Source: Zelonia costaricensis (taxonomy: Eukaryota; Euglenozoa; Kinetoplastea; Trypanosomatida; Trypanosomatidae). From it: 64,000 nucleotides of DNA. Below, piece after piece: positions 31,816 to 41,899 of this stretch (its first letter is position 1; every line of letters begins with the position of its first letter). The DNA lies in contig JASAOO010003534.1 in assembly GCA_030849075.1 (NCBI GenBank), positions 36,128 through 100,127 on the forward strand. Direction: 5' to 3'. The notes beneath the pieces were generated by a model. The model made no database searches and was not told the origin of the DNA. It saw only the letters and a program-made list of their open reading frames with translations. The translations under genes were made by a program, and so were the position numbers.

Positions 31816-33168
31816 ATGTTGCGTCTGTCCGCCGAGCCGCCACGCAAGAAGGCGTCGGCGATGCCGGAGTGCAGCCGGCTGATGTTCGGCATCGCGCTGC
31901 TCCTCACAATTATCTCCGACGGGGCGTTGAACGGGCAGTACACCGCGCTCAGCACCGTCATCACAGCCACGAGCGACCCGACCGCCCTGCAGCAGCTCGC
32001 GACCTTCGCGGCAATGGAGGATGTCGCGGAGGAGGAGCACCTCGACTGGGGCTCCGCCGGCCGCCTCGTGCAGACCCCCGCCCACGCCATCACGAAGCCA
32101 CGCAACGCCGTCCTCCCGCCCGCCGCCGAGAAGCTCGCCGCCGAGTTTGCCAGCAGCGGCCACACACACCGCCGCACCGACTCTGATGGCGCCGCCAGCG
32201 ACGGCCTCTCCAAGTCGCTCGCTGGCGTCTCCACGGACGAAGCGGCAAGCGGCTCATCGGCAGCCTCGTCGTCGTCGTCGTCGTCGCGCCGTCGCCCGCA
32301 CCGCCGTCACCGCCGCGGCGGCGCGTCCAGCAGCACCGAGTCCGACACCGCCGCCGATGCGCTGGTGGAGTCGCGGCCCGTGCACAGCTACCCGATGTGG
32401 ACGCAGTTTCACGTGATGGAGATGGCGTACAGCACGGGCGCCAACAACTTCGTCCACATCACGGAGCGCTTCGTGCAGTACCAGCACATGTTCCCGATCA
32501 TCTACCGCTGCGACCTAAACAAGGTCGACTGCCCGTACGAGGCGGAGCTGCTCGCCTCGCCGACCGTTGGCCTCGCCGCGTCCAGCCGCTGGACGTGCGA
32601 GAACTGCGGCAAGCGGCACAACGTGGTGCGGGAGAGCTGCCTGCGCTGCCGCACCCCCGGTCCGTACGCGAAGCTGTTCGTGGGCCAGGCGGTCAAGGAG
32701 GTGGACTGCGCCGAGAGCCTCGTGCGCTTCATGCACGCCACGCACCCGGACGTCGTCCTGCACCGTGTCGAGTGCCACCACGACACGCACGCCGGCGTCA
32801 CTGGCCGTGGCAAGGGCTGCGCGTCCGTGTACGTGCGCCGCGAGGACGCCATGACGCTGCAGGCGATGCTGCACCACAACGCCTTCTTCGACGTGGACGC
32901 GGCGACAGGCGGGCTGGTGGGGTACTACGTGTACGCGGAGCAGCAGCAGTGGTTGCACGCCTTCGTGCAGGAGCGCACCGCCACCGCCGCCGCGGAGCAG
33001 CGTCCCCTGTTGCTGCCGTTGGCGCCGCTCGTGGTGGAGGAGAGTGCGTCGGCCGCGGTGGCGACGCCGGCGGGCCCCGGCCGGCGGGCCGCGGGTCGCC
33101 TGGCTGGTCTCCCGCAGCGCGGGGACCGCCAAGGCGTCGATGTCGCTGCCACCCCTTCCCTGTACTGA
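31816..33168 (+). CDS. RanBP2-type zinc finger plus RRM-like protein, 450 residues
   Basis: Probable RNA-binding protein. The start is ATG in a good context (ccaccATG) after a CT-rich leader. Residues about 20-50 are hydrophobic and conserved-looking, followed by a disordered Ser/Arg/His-rich stretch (about 118-185). The block PMWTQFHVMEMAYSTGANNF (about 194-213) is of unknown fold. A RanBP2-type finger follows: W-T-C-x2-C-x10-C-x2-C at about 259-278 (WTCENCGKRHNVV..). Such fingers bind ssRNA or ubiquitin. An RRM-like unit then runs from KLFVGQ (RNP2-like, about 286) through a helix, VVLHRVECH, and GKGCASVYVRREDA (RNP1-like, about 333-346). RNP1 lacks the usual aromatic pair, so RNA contacts may differ. 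The tail is Ala/Pro/Gly-rich. Trypanosomatids control genes mainly through such proteins. No named homologue is claimed. Confidence 0.78.
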   Translation: MLRLSAEPPRKKASAMPECSRLMFGIALLLTIISDGALNGQYTALSTVITATSDPTALQQLATFAAMEDVAEEEHLDWGSAGRLVQTPAHAITKPRNAVLPPAAEKLAAEFASSGHTHRRTDSDGAASDGLSKSLAGVSTDEAASGSSAASSSSSSSRRRPHRRHRRGGASSSTESDTAADALVESRPVHSYPMWTQFHVMEMAYSTGANNFVHITERFVQYQHMFPIIYRCDLNKVDCPYEAELLASPTVGLAASSRWTCENCGKRHNVVRESCLRCRTPGPYAKLFVGQAVKEVDCAESLVRFMHATHPDVVLHRVECHHDTHAGVTGRGKGCASVYVRREDAMTLQAMLHHNAFFDVDAATGGLVGYYVYAEQQQWLHAFVQERTATAAAEQRPLLLPLAPLVVEESASAAVATPAGPGRRAAGRLAGLPQRGDRQGVDVAATPSLY

Positions 33169-33461
33169 GGTGGGAGAACTCAGCGGAAGCGAAGGGGATG
33201 GACGTGTGCAAGGTGTGCGGATCGGCGGGGGGGGGGGTGGTTCCATGGTTCCACGCAGCCTGCGAGCAGTTCGCACACGTGCGCCTCGGCGAGGTCCAGC
33301 AGGCAAGTAAAGCTGGTTCATCGAGCGGACCGCGTCGGCGGGTGCTGTCTCTGTCCGCTGCCACGTCTCTTGTGGTCTGCAGACGGCGCAGACAAGTGGA
33401 GCGCCCACACTCCGCTTTCCGTCGGCGGGGCGAGTCCGCGTCTTGCTTTCTAGAAGTGTGC

Positions 33462-33465
<4 letters not shown>

Positions 33466-33500
<35 letters not shown>
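33466..33500. repeat. (GT)n microsatellite, 35 nt
   Basis: Perfect GT run about 300 nt downstream of the zinc-finger gene stop, so probably in its 3' UTR. Confidence 0.9.
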
Positions 33501-33503
<3 letters not shown>

Positions 33504-35310
33504 ATCCGTGAGTGCCGCCAAGCCACTAGATTCTCCTTGCCTCCCCCTTTCCCTTCTCCCCCCTCCCCCCTCCCCAAACGCGCGTGCTGTCTTCTTCGCC
33601 TCTTCGTTGTTGTGTGTGTGTTTGTGTGTGCGTGTGTGTGTCTGTGGGAGGCGCTGCGAGCCGGCCTCGCACGGGCGAGTGCACTTCACTTCCCTCCTCA
33701 TCTTTCCTATTGTGTCGGCGACGCGTTAATCGCCGCGGCAAGACGTGTCCGGGTCGCGCGGGCAGCGCAGTGTGCGGAGGGCTGTGGGGACGAAGTGCGT
33801 GGTGTGGATGATGCCGCCGATGGAGAGGCGGTGGTGGAAGGGGACGAAGAATGGCACATGTGGTGCGGGAGGGAGGGTGGGAGGGAGGGGAGTGGGGGGG
33901 GGGACTTCGCTGGCTCCCCCGACTTCACCTCGCACGTGAGGCCGGACCCTCCCCGCACCGCGACACTTCTTTGTCCGCCCCTTACCCCCGCTCACGCAGG
34001 TGCACCGGTGCCGCCACTCGCGACACCCCGCACGCCCAAGCCCAAATACGCCACAGGGCCACGGGACTTCCGAGATCAACCACCCCCCTCCCCTCCTGCC
34101 GCCTCACTAGGAGGCTCGCCCACCCCCACCCCCAACCCCGTCGTGTCTGGTGTTGCCCCACGCGCTCTTATAAAGACGTTGCCAACTTTACCGTTGTCGC
34201 GCTGTGTTGTGGCTTCGCGTCTTCTCGTCTTCGCACGCCCGGTGTTTGTTTTCCCCATTTCTGGCCAGACCCACTTGCCCTCCCCCTCCCCCGTCGATGC
34301 ACGTGCACGAGCGTGCGCGTGTCTCGATGTGTTCTCGTCGGCGTCTTGGCTTTGTGGGGCCCCGTCTACCGCGACGTGAGGCTGACCCCCCTCCCGCCGC
34401 TCCATCTCTTGCTCTGTGTGTGCCTGTCTGTGTGTGTTGAGTCGCGGCGAGGTCGCCTTTCGGCCGTGAGTGGCGGAGGTGGGGCCGTGACTTCGACACG
34501 CGTGTGGTGCTGCCCACCAGCGCCGCCAGCATCCGGCTCTCCCCTTTACTCTCCTTCCCCGCTGTTCCTCTTGTGGAGCATCTTGGCTGGAGAAGTTGGG
34601 GATGGGGACATCAGCACGCGCCCCCTTCGCCTTTATCAGCTGCGCTCGTGTCGCCGCAGTGCAATGCGTGCCGCCCTCCACTCCCCCACCTATCTATTTA
34701 TGTGTGCGTGCGTGTCTGCGAATGCGTGTGTGTGTGTGTGTGTGCTCCGTACTTCCTGCGCGTATGTGTGAGTGCTTTCTTCTCCTCGTTCCTTTCCGTC
34801 TTGGCCCACGCTTGCGCCGCGTCCTCGCAGCCGCCCCCCCCTCCACGCCTTTTCACTCATGTGTGTGCGTGTGTCCCGTCACGGGGGGGGGGGTGTATCC
34901 GGCTTGACAAGGCTGCAACGCGTGTGAGTTATACATAGTTGCTACTGATATACCAGTGAACAACCGTGAAGTGCGAAACAGAGAGCAGGACTCTGGACGA
35001 CAGGTGCGCTGGCCCCGCGCGTCGTGAACCGTGGGACAGCCGCACAGGACAGCGAACCGGGCTGGCACCTCAAGGCGCTGGTGGCTCGCGCTCTGGTAGA
35101 GCAAGCGAGGGAGGACTCGCGTACTGTCGGCGTGTTCTTTACTTGTGCGAGGACAGTCGTGCTGACATGTCAACAGCGCACGCGCTCCTCTCGTGGGCCG
35201 CGTGGGTTGCGGGTCCGACCTCAGCGAGGCACGGAGACGTTGCCTCGGTCGAAGCCTCGCTGCAGTGCATGTCTGCCACACCGCATTGCCTGCCTCTTGT
35301 CGCGGTTCTG

Positions 35311-35365
35311 TGACTCACTCTCCCCTCTCCCTACACCCCCTCCACGCACACGCACACGCACTCAG
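35311..35365 (+). promoter_or_regulatory. Probable spliced-leader acceptor for PRMT1
   Basis: CT-rich tract (about 35315-35345) and then CGCACA repeats, with the first AG at 35364-35365. This gives a 111-nt leader before the ATG at 35477 and includes the in-frame ATG at 35402. Confidence 0.5.
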
Positions 35366-35476
35366 TCCGCCCTCAGTCTCTTCCCTCACCTCCGCTCGTG
35401 CATGCGCGCTGCTCGTTTGACGCGACTCCGGCCTCCACTCATCTCTGACAAGCTCCGCCCATCCCGTGCGACACAC

Positions 35477-36517
35477 ATGGCGTCGGCCGACAAGCCAGAG
35501 CAGCCCGTGGCTGAGGGTGCCGCCGCCGTGGCGGAGAAGACGACGGCCAACAAGGACTACTACTTCGACTCGTACAGCCACTACGGCATCCACATGGAGA
35601 TGCTCAAGGACTACCACCGCACGACGAGCTACCGCGACGCCATGTGGCGCAACGCGTACATGTTTAAGGGCAAGGTGGTGCTGGACGTCGGGTGCGGCAC
35701 CGGCATCCTCTCCATGTTTGCGGCCCGCGCAGGCGCTCGCAAGGTGATCGGCATCGACTGCAGCAGCGTCGCCGTGCAGGCGCGCCAGATCGTCCAGAAA
35801 AACGGCTTTGGCGACGTCATCACGATCATCCAGGGCAAGGTGGAGGAGCTGGAGCTGGATGAGAAAGTGGACATCATCATCAGCGAGTGGATGGGCTACT
35901 TCCTTCTGTACGAATCTATGCTCAACACCGTGCTCTACGCCCGCGACCGCTGGGGCACGCCGGACGTCAAGATCCTGCCGAGCTGCGCGAACATGTACGC
36001 CTGCGGCATCACCGACCCGCAGTACGTGGAGCAGAAGTTCGACGTCTGGAAGAACGTGAACGGCCTGGACTTCTCGTACTTCAAGCGGCTGAGCTACATC
36101 GAGCCGCTCATCGACACAGTCAACCCCGAGCAGATCATCACGGACGTCGTGCCCTTCTTCTCCTTCGATATCAACACGGTGAAGGAGGAGGAGCTGTCCT
36201 TCACGAGCACCTTCACGCTGACGGCGGCGCAGGGCGACTTTGTGCACGCCATCTCGGTTCACTTCGACACACCGTTCTACGCCGGCCACGATGCCGTCGT
36301 GCTGAACACGTCGCCGCTCGTGCCGCCGACGCATTGGCGGCAGACCGTGCTGTACCTCTTCCACCCGCTCATCATGAAGCGCGGCGAGAAGGCGAACTTC
36401 CACATGAAGTGCGTGCCCAACCCGGGCAACCCGCGCGACCTGGACATCGCCCTGCGCATCGACTTCGACGGCGAGCTGCAAGCCTGCCACTACGACCAGG
36501 ACTTTCGCCTCCGGTAA
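35477..36517 (+). CDS. PRMT1: Type I protein arginine methyltransferase, PRMT1-like, 346 residues
   Basis: It transfers methyl groups from S-adenosylmethionine to arginine in proteins, making monomethyl and asymmetric dimethyl arginine. The motifs are all in place: the N-terminal YYFDSYSHYGIHMEML helix, motif I VLDVGCGTG (68-76), the double-E loop SEWMGYFLLYESM (136-148) with the two catalytic Glu at 137 and 146, and the THW loop (285-287) in PPTHWRQT. Length matches the core PRMT1 enzyme. In Trypanosoma brucei the PRMT1 enzyme works as a heterotetramer with an inactive prozyme partner; that partner is not in this window. A second, upstream in-frame ATG (35402) could add 25 Arg-rich residues. 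The 35477 start was chosen because homologous PRMT1 chains begin near here. Confidence 0.95.
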   Translation: MASADKPEQPVAEGAAAVAEKTTANKDYYFDSYSHYGIHMEMLKDYHRTTSYRDAMWRNAYMFKGKVVLDVGCGTGILSMFAARAGARKVIGIDCSSVAVQARQIVQKNGFGDVITIIQGKVEELELDEKVDIIISEWMGYFLLYESMLNTVLYARDRWGTPDVKILPSCANMYACGITDPQYVEQKFDVWKNVNGLDFSYFKRLSYIEPLIDTVNPEQIITDVVPFFSFDINTVKEEELSFTSTFTLTAAQGDFVHAISVHFDTPFYAGHDAVVLNTSPLVPPTHWRQTVLYLFHPLIMKRGEKANFHMKCVPNPGNPRDLDIALRIDFDGELQACHYDQDFRLR

Positions 36518-37430
36518 ACCCACGACGCGCGTCACCCCTCCACCCTCCGCTTGTGCGAGAGGGGTGAGGGGTGGGTGTGCGGGGACGGGGGGGGAGGGTG
36601 AGAGGGCGGTGTACGAGGAACGCTTGCGTGATGCTAACAGTTGTGCGACTAAGGTGTGGGGAGTGCTCGGCGCTCTGGTGCGTGGCGTGGAGCTGTTTGC
36701 GTGCATTAATGGGTGTGTGTGTTCGTGTGTGTGTGTGGACTTCCAGCGAGGTGATAATCGACCACTTCCGAATAAAAAAAAAAGTCTGCAACGGGACATG
36801 GACCGCGGCGAGAGAGGGAGGGGGAGGGGGCGGAACACGTGCATTGAGTTGCTGTTGGGGGATGGGGGTGGGGTGGAGGTGAGGCCGCGCACGTCTGCGT
36901 GAGGCAGCGGCGCAGTCCTGCTCGTCCTGTCGCACGGCGTGGCGGGACGGCACCGCCTCGTACGCCGCCTCGTACGCCGGCTCACCGCCCCCGCCCCGCT
37001 TGCCACTCTTTCTCTCTTTCCCCGTATGCTCGCTTTCGTCAGCAGCGTCCCCAACGCCGCGTGCAGCCTTCAGCAACCCGGCGAGCGTTAACAGATCAGA
37101 ATGCATGCAGGACTACGAACACATGCCTGCCACGGGTTGAGCTGTGGCACGGGGGGAGGAGGGGGGGGGGCGCCGGTGCTCACGAGCAGCGCGTGGCGCT
37201 CTCGCCGGCACCGGATGCGGTGGCTCTCGACTCGCCTTCTCATCGCACGTGAGCCGTGGATGACACAGACGTGGCGGAGTGTGTTTGTGTGTGCGCATCT
37301 GTGCCACCTCCTCTCTTGCGCTGGAAGAGGCGTGCGATGCGGCTGACGACCTGCACAGGGTGAGTGCGCGGACGAGGTGTGCCGCTGCACAGCCGGCGGG
37401 TGCGGCGAGTGTGTGCGTGCTGTCACTGTC

Positions 37431-37530
37431 CACTGCCCGCCGTCGCCACGATGCGGGCTTAGCGCCGACGCCATCGCCTCCACTGCCCGCCGTCGCCACG
37501 ATGCGGGCTTAGCGCCGACGCCATCGCCTC
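37431..37530. repeat. Perfect 2 x 50-bp tandem duplication
   Basis: Bases 37431-37480 and 37481-37530 are identical, and the next four bases (cact) begin a third copy. The unit starts cactgcccgccgtcgccacg. It is the only long-unit tandem repeat I found in the window. Confidence 0.92.
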
Positions 37531-37709
37531 CACTTTCCCTCTTCCGTCATTCGCGTCTTGTCACACGCTTGCACACCTGCTGCGCACTTTGCTGGCGCGC
37601 CGCAGTCTCCAGTCTCTCTCCCCTCCCCGCCGCACCGGTGCCGCCGTAGATCGGGCTGTCACCCCGCCGCCCTCCCCGCATCACCGGGCCCGCCTCCGTC
37701 TTATTCATT

Positions 37710-37711
<2 letters not shown>

Positions 37712-37754
<43 letters not shown>
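37712..37754 (+). promoter_or_regulatory. (CA)n run ending in AG; possible splice acceptor for the 37773 CDS
   Basis: A 42-nt AC run follows a short pyrimidine tract and ends in AG at 37753-37754, the first AG after the tract and 18 nt before the ATG. Repeat length may set the distance from tract to acceptor. Confidence 0.45.
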
Positions 37755-37772
37755 CGCCGGCGTGTTCGACCA

Positions 37773-39668
37773 ATGCCCTCTCCGCGGGTGCCGGCGTCGC
37801 TGGCGTACCGCCGCGTCGAGGCCACCAGCCACCCCGCCAACACCCGCGGCGCCTCCGTGGCCGCGCGCCAGCCGTCCTTCCCACACGAAGGCGAGACCCC
37901 GCCGCCGCCGTCGCGCCGCCTGCGCAGCCACAGCAGCCGCGTCACCTCCGCCAGCGCCGCGGCGGGGCTCAGTGCGGCGACGGCGCAGCCGCTCTTCCAC
38001 ACCCGCCCCGTGCCGCAGCGCAGACCGGCGCCGTGGGTGGGCGACTCGCGTGTCGGCACCGGCGCCGTCGCTCCCGCCGTCACCCCGCAGTCGAGCCGCA
38101 CGCTCACCGCAGCGGAGCGGCGTGCGGGGCGCGAGCCCTTCGCGGATGGCGGCGGCGGGTCGGCGACCCCGGTGTCCCTGCTGCAGCCCCGCAACGCGAA
38201 GCTGCAGGGCGGTGCCGCCTCAGCGCGGCTCGCGCCCGCCGCGGTGCCGTTCTCTGTAGGCCCACAGCCGGCGCTGCGCTCCGCCGCTGCCGCGCACGCC
38301 TCGACGAGCGCCTCGCCGCCGCAGGTGTTGCGCCCCCAGCGCGGCAGCGGCGGCCTTGCCGGCGCCGTGGTGGTGCCGCTCTTCTCCCGGTCGCGCTCGC
38401 CCTCCAGCGGCAGTGACGACCTGGAGCGCGATGCGGGGGCAGGAGCGGAGGTAGAGGAGAGGGCAGCGACCTGCACCGCGGCCCCTGCGCCCGGCGACGG
38501 TGCCTTCCCATCCTCGTGCGGCTCCCCACCCACGCGCAGCGCACCGCAGAGCGCTGCCCCAGGCCGCGAGGCCGCGCCGCGGGTGAACTTGACGCCGACC
38601 TCCGCAGCGGCGCACCCATCGGCCTCCGCCCCCGTGCTGGGTCTGAACCTGCCCGGGATAGGTGGTGGCTCGGGCCAAGTGGGCACACCCGAGCAGCAGT
38701 CGCACCTATCCTCTTCTCACGTCTTTGCGCGGTCCGCGCAGCAGCACCACGCGCCGATGCCCACCTCGGCGGGGCTCTTGAGCCCGTCGATGCCATCCGT
38801 ATCGGCCCCACGCCGCTCCACCCCGGCCGTCCCGAGCCTCACCGGCGCCTCGCACTGCTCGACGCTGACGGACCCGAGCCTCACCCCGCACACCGGCAGC
38901 TGCCTCACCTGCTCGCCTGCCGTCAGCGCGCTGGACCTGCCGCAGTGCGCCGCGCCTGCGAGCCAGTCCTGGTCGCTCGCCGAGGAGCTGCGCCGCCACC
39001 GCACCCCGCCGCCGGTGGCGCCCGACGCGTTCGACGCCGTCTCGACCGCGTCCATGCCGCCGTCGCGGACGCACACCTGCAGCACACCGCACGCCTCGCA
39101 GACGGCGCTGTCGGCGCAGCTCTCCAACCCGACAACCGCCGCGGACGGCCCCACCGCCGCCGCAGCGTCGCAGGCACGCGAGGCTGTGACAGAGCCCGCC
39201 ACCTTCCACGCCCCCGAGCAACACCGCGCGGGCCCGGTCGCCCCCCACAGCGGCCCAGCCACTCGGTCCACCATTGCTTCTCAGCGCGTCGCGCCGCCGG
39301 CACGACCGCCTCCGGCCACCCGCGAAGCCGTGGCACCGGGCGCCCCCGCCAAGGCGGCGTCGGGCAGCCGTGAAGGGCGCACCGCTGCGATGCAGTCACC
39401 CGCTCCTACCCGCCCACCCCGTGCCAACGCCAGCACTACGCCGCGACGCGTGAGCAACTCGTCGGACCGGCGCCTGGCCGCGAGTGGCGTCGGTGCGTCG
39501 CCAGTGCCCGTGAGCAGCGGGGCATCGACGACGACGCGTTCCCCCAACAGCGCACTCTCGACGGAGGCCGCGAAGCGGGTCTTGAAGGAGCGCCGGCGGC
39601 GCGAGCTCTACGCGTGGAACGAGCAGCTGCGCATGCAGAACGAAGCGGGCGTGCAGGACGCCGTGTAA
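37773..39668 (+). CDS. Hypothetical Ser/Ala/Pro-rich protein, 631 residues
   Basis: I do not recognise a family. The ATG at 37773 is the first after the (CA)n run. Nearly the whole chain is disordered in appearance: Ala, Ser, Pro, Thr and Arg make up most of it, with repeated S-R-S-x-S and T-P or S-P sites (RSRSPSSGSDDLE near 208-220). Only the last about 35 residues look ordered: a basic helix (AAKRVLKERRRRELYAWNEQ) that could form a short coiled coil or a nucleic-acid contact. No membrane segment, signal peptide or enzyme motif is seen. Third-position GC bias and the sharp fall in coding character after the stop support a real gene. It resembles cytoskeleton-associated trypanosomatid proteins only in composition. 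Confidence 0.7.
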   Translation: MPSPRVPASLAYRRVEATSHPANTRGASVAARQPSFPHEGETPPPPSRRLRSHSSRVTSASAAAGLSAATAQPLFHTRPVPQRRPAPWVGDSRVGTGAVAPAVTPQSSRTLTAAERRAGREPFADGGGGSATPVSLLQPRNAKLQGGAASARLAPAAVPFSVGPQPALRSAAAAHASTSASPPQVLRPQRGSGGLAGAVVVPLFSRSRSPSSGSDDLERDAGAGAEVEERAATCTAAPAPGDGAFPSSCGSPPTRSAPQSAAPGREAAPRVNLTPTSAAAHPSASAPVLGLNLPGIGGGSGQVGTPEQQSHLSSSHVFARSAQQHHAPMPTSAGLLSPSMPSVSAPRRSTPAVPSLTGASHCSTLTDPSLTPHTGSCLTCSPAVSALDLPQCAAPASQSWSLAEELRRHRTPPPVAPDAFDAVSTASMPPSRTHTCSTPHASQTALSAQLSNPTTAADGPTAAAASQAREAVTEPATFHAPEQHRAGPVAPHSGPATRSTIASQRVAPPARPPPATREAVAPGAPAKAASGSREGRTAAMQSPAPTRPPRANASTTPRRVSNSSDRRLAASGVGASPVPVSSGASTTTRSPNSALSTEAAKRVLKERRRRELYAWNEQLRMQNEAGVQDAV

Positions 39669-40537
39669 AGGCGGACGGGGCGGGGGTCATGGTGGGGGCG
39701 GGGGCACCATGGAGTGTCGGATGTGTCTGCACCTCACGCGGTGCTCATGCCCTGCTCTCTCACACGTGTGACGCCTTCGCTCGGCTGCGCATCAGCCCGC
39801 CTGTGCCGGCTGTCCTTTGCCCGTCGTGGTGTCTCGTCCGCTCTTCGGTCTGTGCCCGTGGGTTGCGCACGTGTGTGAACCAGCGGGAGGGGGGGGCGAG
39901 GCAGGCAGGCGACTGCGAGACAGGATCGTGGTACGGGGTGCGAACCTGGGTGCGCGTGTGCTGTCCTTCTGCCGCATCTCTGCCCGCACCCCTGCCCCCC
40001 ACTCTCTCTCCGCCGCTCTCGTAACTCCTCCACCACCCCACCGTGGCCTCGTGAACATCAACCTGCACCCGGTCTGGCATCCGACTCGGCGTGTGGGCGA
40101 GCACCAGCTCATGCCGCGGCGGCAGGTCCGCTGGGTGCGCGGTCTTTCACGTCCTTACTCGCCGCCTCCAACCCTGCCAGCACCTGCAGGTGCCGGCTGC
40201 TGCCTTGTGAGAGCCGCACGTCACCAGCATCCCCCCGCCCCTTCTGCGCGGTGTGTATGCTCCACCCGTTGGCGCCTCCCACGTTCCCCTCCCTTCGCTC
40301 CTCTTCTCCTCCCCTGTGCAAGTGTCTCTGTGTGCGCTTGTGTTTGCGTGTGTCACGATCGGCATCGAGTTGCCAGTGCGACTTCTCGAGTTGAGCACGT
40401 CCGCGCGTGCAGACTTGGGAGTGCGCGACCGTGCCGCCTTCTACCATAATCAGAGCGGTCGTGCGACGGCCTCCGCGCGCCCGCGAGGCGGCGGCCACGT
40501 TATTGCACACCGACCGAACCCGCTTCCCCGTCGCCTC
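39669..40537. other. Intergenic spacer, no gene seen
   Basis: Mixed composition, with a G run near 39889-39896 and a strong pyrimidine tract at about 40276-40315. The frame of the next gene is open back to 40253 but lacks an ATG between 40256 and 40538. Confidence 0.6.
40276..40322 (+). promoter_or_regulatory. Probable spliced-leader acceptor for the 40538 CDS
   Basis: CT-rich tract with the first AG at 40321-40322, leaving a leader of about 215 nt. Confidence 0.45.
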
Positions 40538-41227
40538 ATGAGCACACGTGCTGCTGCCGCCAGTGCGGGGGCGGAGACGCCGGCAGACCGCAGCCTTCCC
40601 ACCGCCGAACCCACCGCGGCTGCCGCGCCAGCGGCGCTTCGCAGCGTATCAAGTGAAGTGGCTGGCGGTCGTGGCACCGCCGCTGCTGCTGCCGGCGCAG
40701 ACGACGACGACGACGCACTTCGCATTGCTGATGCGGAGGGCGAGGAGGCGGAGGTGCTCGAGGTGAGCGCGTTTGCGGACCTCGATTGCGTGCTGACCAG
40801 CGTGGAGGAGGCTCCGCCTCACCGCCTCGCCGCCGACTACGTCGACGCACTCTTCAACGCCGACCCTCGCGTGGCCTTCGAGGTGCTGCACATCGGCGCC
40901 ATGCGCACCATCGAGGTGTGCGAGGGCAAGAGCGGCTCGCACGCAGACTACCCTGCGAGCTACATGCCCCCAGTGGAGCTCGTACGGCACGTGCGCGACG
41001 GGCTGGCGCCGTTCTTCACAGTGCCGCTGATGCACCCCCGCGTGCGCGCCCACCCTCCGCTGGAGCGCTGCGATCATCAGGTGGATGAACTGCTGGCACG
41101 GCCCAGCCGCGAAGCGCTGCTGTCGGTCATCGGCGCCGACGTCATGGACCGGCTGCGCGTTGCCCACGCCGTGCAGTCGGCGCAGCGCCGGCGGGCGACG
41201 GCACGCAAGGCACCGCGTGGGAGCTGA
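40538..41227 (+). CDS. Hypothetical protein, 229 residues
   Basis: I do not recognise a family. Residues 1-60 are Ala/Thr-rich and disordered, followed by an Asp run (ADDDDDALRIAD) and Glu-rich sequence. From about 80 to 215 the chain looks folded, with regular hydrophobic spacing: YVDALFNADPRVAFEVLHIG, IEVCEGKSGSHADYPASYMP, LVRHVRDGLAPFFTVPLMHP and LLSVIGADVMDRLRVAHAVQ. The tail is basic (RRRATARKAPRGS). It could be a small soluble adaptor or subunit; nothing indicates an enzyme. The ATG at 40538 is the first after the likely splice acceptor in this frame. Confidence 0.72.
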   Translation: MSTRAAAASAGAETPADRSLPTAEPTAAAAPAALRSVSSEVAGGRGTAAAAAGADDDDDALRIADAEGEEAEVLEVSAFADLDCVLTSVEEAPPHRLAADYVDALFNADPRVAFEVLHIGAMRTIEVCEGKSGSHADYPASYMPPVELVRHVRDGLAPFFTVPLMHPRVRAHPPLERCDHQVDELLARPSREALLSVIGADVMDRLRVAHAVQSAQRRRATARKAPRGS

Positions 41228-41899
41228 AGAGACTGAGGCGGGGGAGGGCACTGGCCAGGACCCGCCGGGGCCGCCGCGGCTGCCGTACGCGTGCGGCATG
41301 AGCGAAACTGAAGGAAACACGTCTCGATTTAGAGTCGCAGCGCACTGTGAAGACGCTGATTCGTGGGAGGTGAGGGCGCGGGCCGGATCTGTTGCGAGGC
41401 GTCGTGGACGTCCACACCGGCCTCGTTGGACTGGTGGCCACCAATGGTGCTGCTGCTGCGCACGGCTGCGACGCGTTGGGCACTCGTCTGCACCCGCATA
41501 GCCGTGCGCGACGTCATGGTGAAACCAACCGCTGCTGCAGCTGCGCCCGCCCACCTCGCCTGCTGAGTGAAGTGATCGGCGTACGCACCGTACCCCCGTG
41601 AACTCTCCTCTCCTTCTCGCCCTTCACACTTGTCACCAACGAACGGCACAGCTGCACTCTCCCTACCCTCCCCCCATCCTGAGTGCGCGCGCCTCTCTCT
41701 CTCCCACATCCCACGACTTACACGCAGGAGCCAACAAGACCCACACACACACACGTGCACCAACACACACGCGCACCAACACAGGTGGACTCGCCACGGC
41801 TCCACTTTGAGGACTCTGCACTCCTGCGCAGACCGCGCGCACTGTTACCGCGGAAGCTGAATCGTCTTCTTGTTGCTCTCGCTGCGGTTGGCGGCTGCA
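41228..41899. other. Intergenic spacer, no gene seen
   Basis: About 350 nt of mixed sequence, then two pyrimidine tracts (about 41601-41630 and 41656-41680) and (CA)-rich sequence near 41740-41784 before the SMYD gene. Confidence 0.6.
41656..41683 (+). promoter_or_regulatory. Possible spliced-leader acceptor for the SET/MYND gene
   Basis: CT-rich tract with AG at 41682-41683. An earlier AG at 41650-41651 follows another tract and is an alternative. Confidence 0.4.

Larger units (their letters stand above)
33169..35476. other. Intergenic spacer (2.3 kb), no gene seen
   Basis: A 35-nt (GT)n run at 33466-33500, further GT-rich segments at about 33611-33642 and 34719-34744, G runs near 33227 and 33895-33901, and an unusually AT-richer patch at about 34927-34980. 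The frame upstream of PRMT1 stays open to 35024, but only part of it could be translated (see the finding on the ATG at 35402). Confidence 0.55.
36518..37772. other. Intergenic spacer with a tandem duplication
   Basis: (GT)-rich sequence near 36711-36738, an A run near 36774-36783, G runs near 36586 and 37163, a 2 x 50-bp exact tandem duplication at 37431-37530 and a 42-nt (CA)n run that abuts the next gene. No credible ORF. Confidence 0.6.

Noticed and set aside
35024..35401. Extension of PRMT1 to the 5' limit of its open frame
   Set aside because: The likely splice acceptor at 35365 lies inside it and there is no ATG in the frame before 35402.
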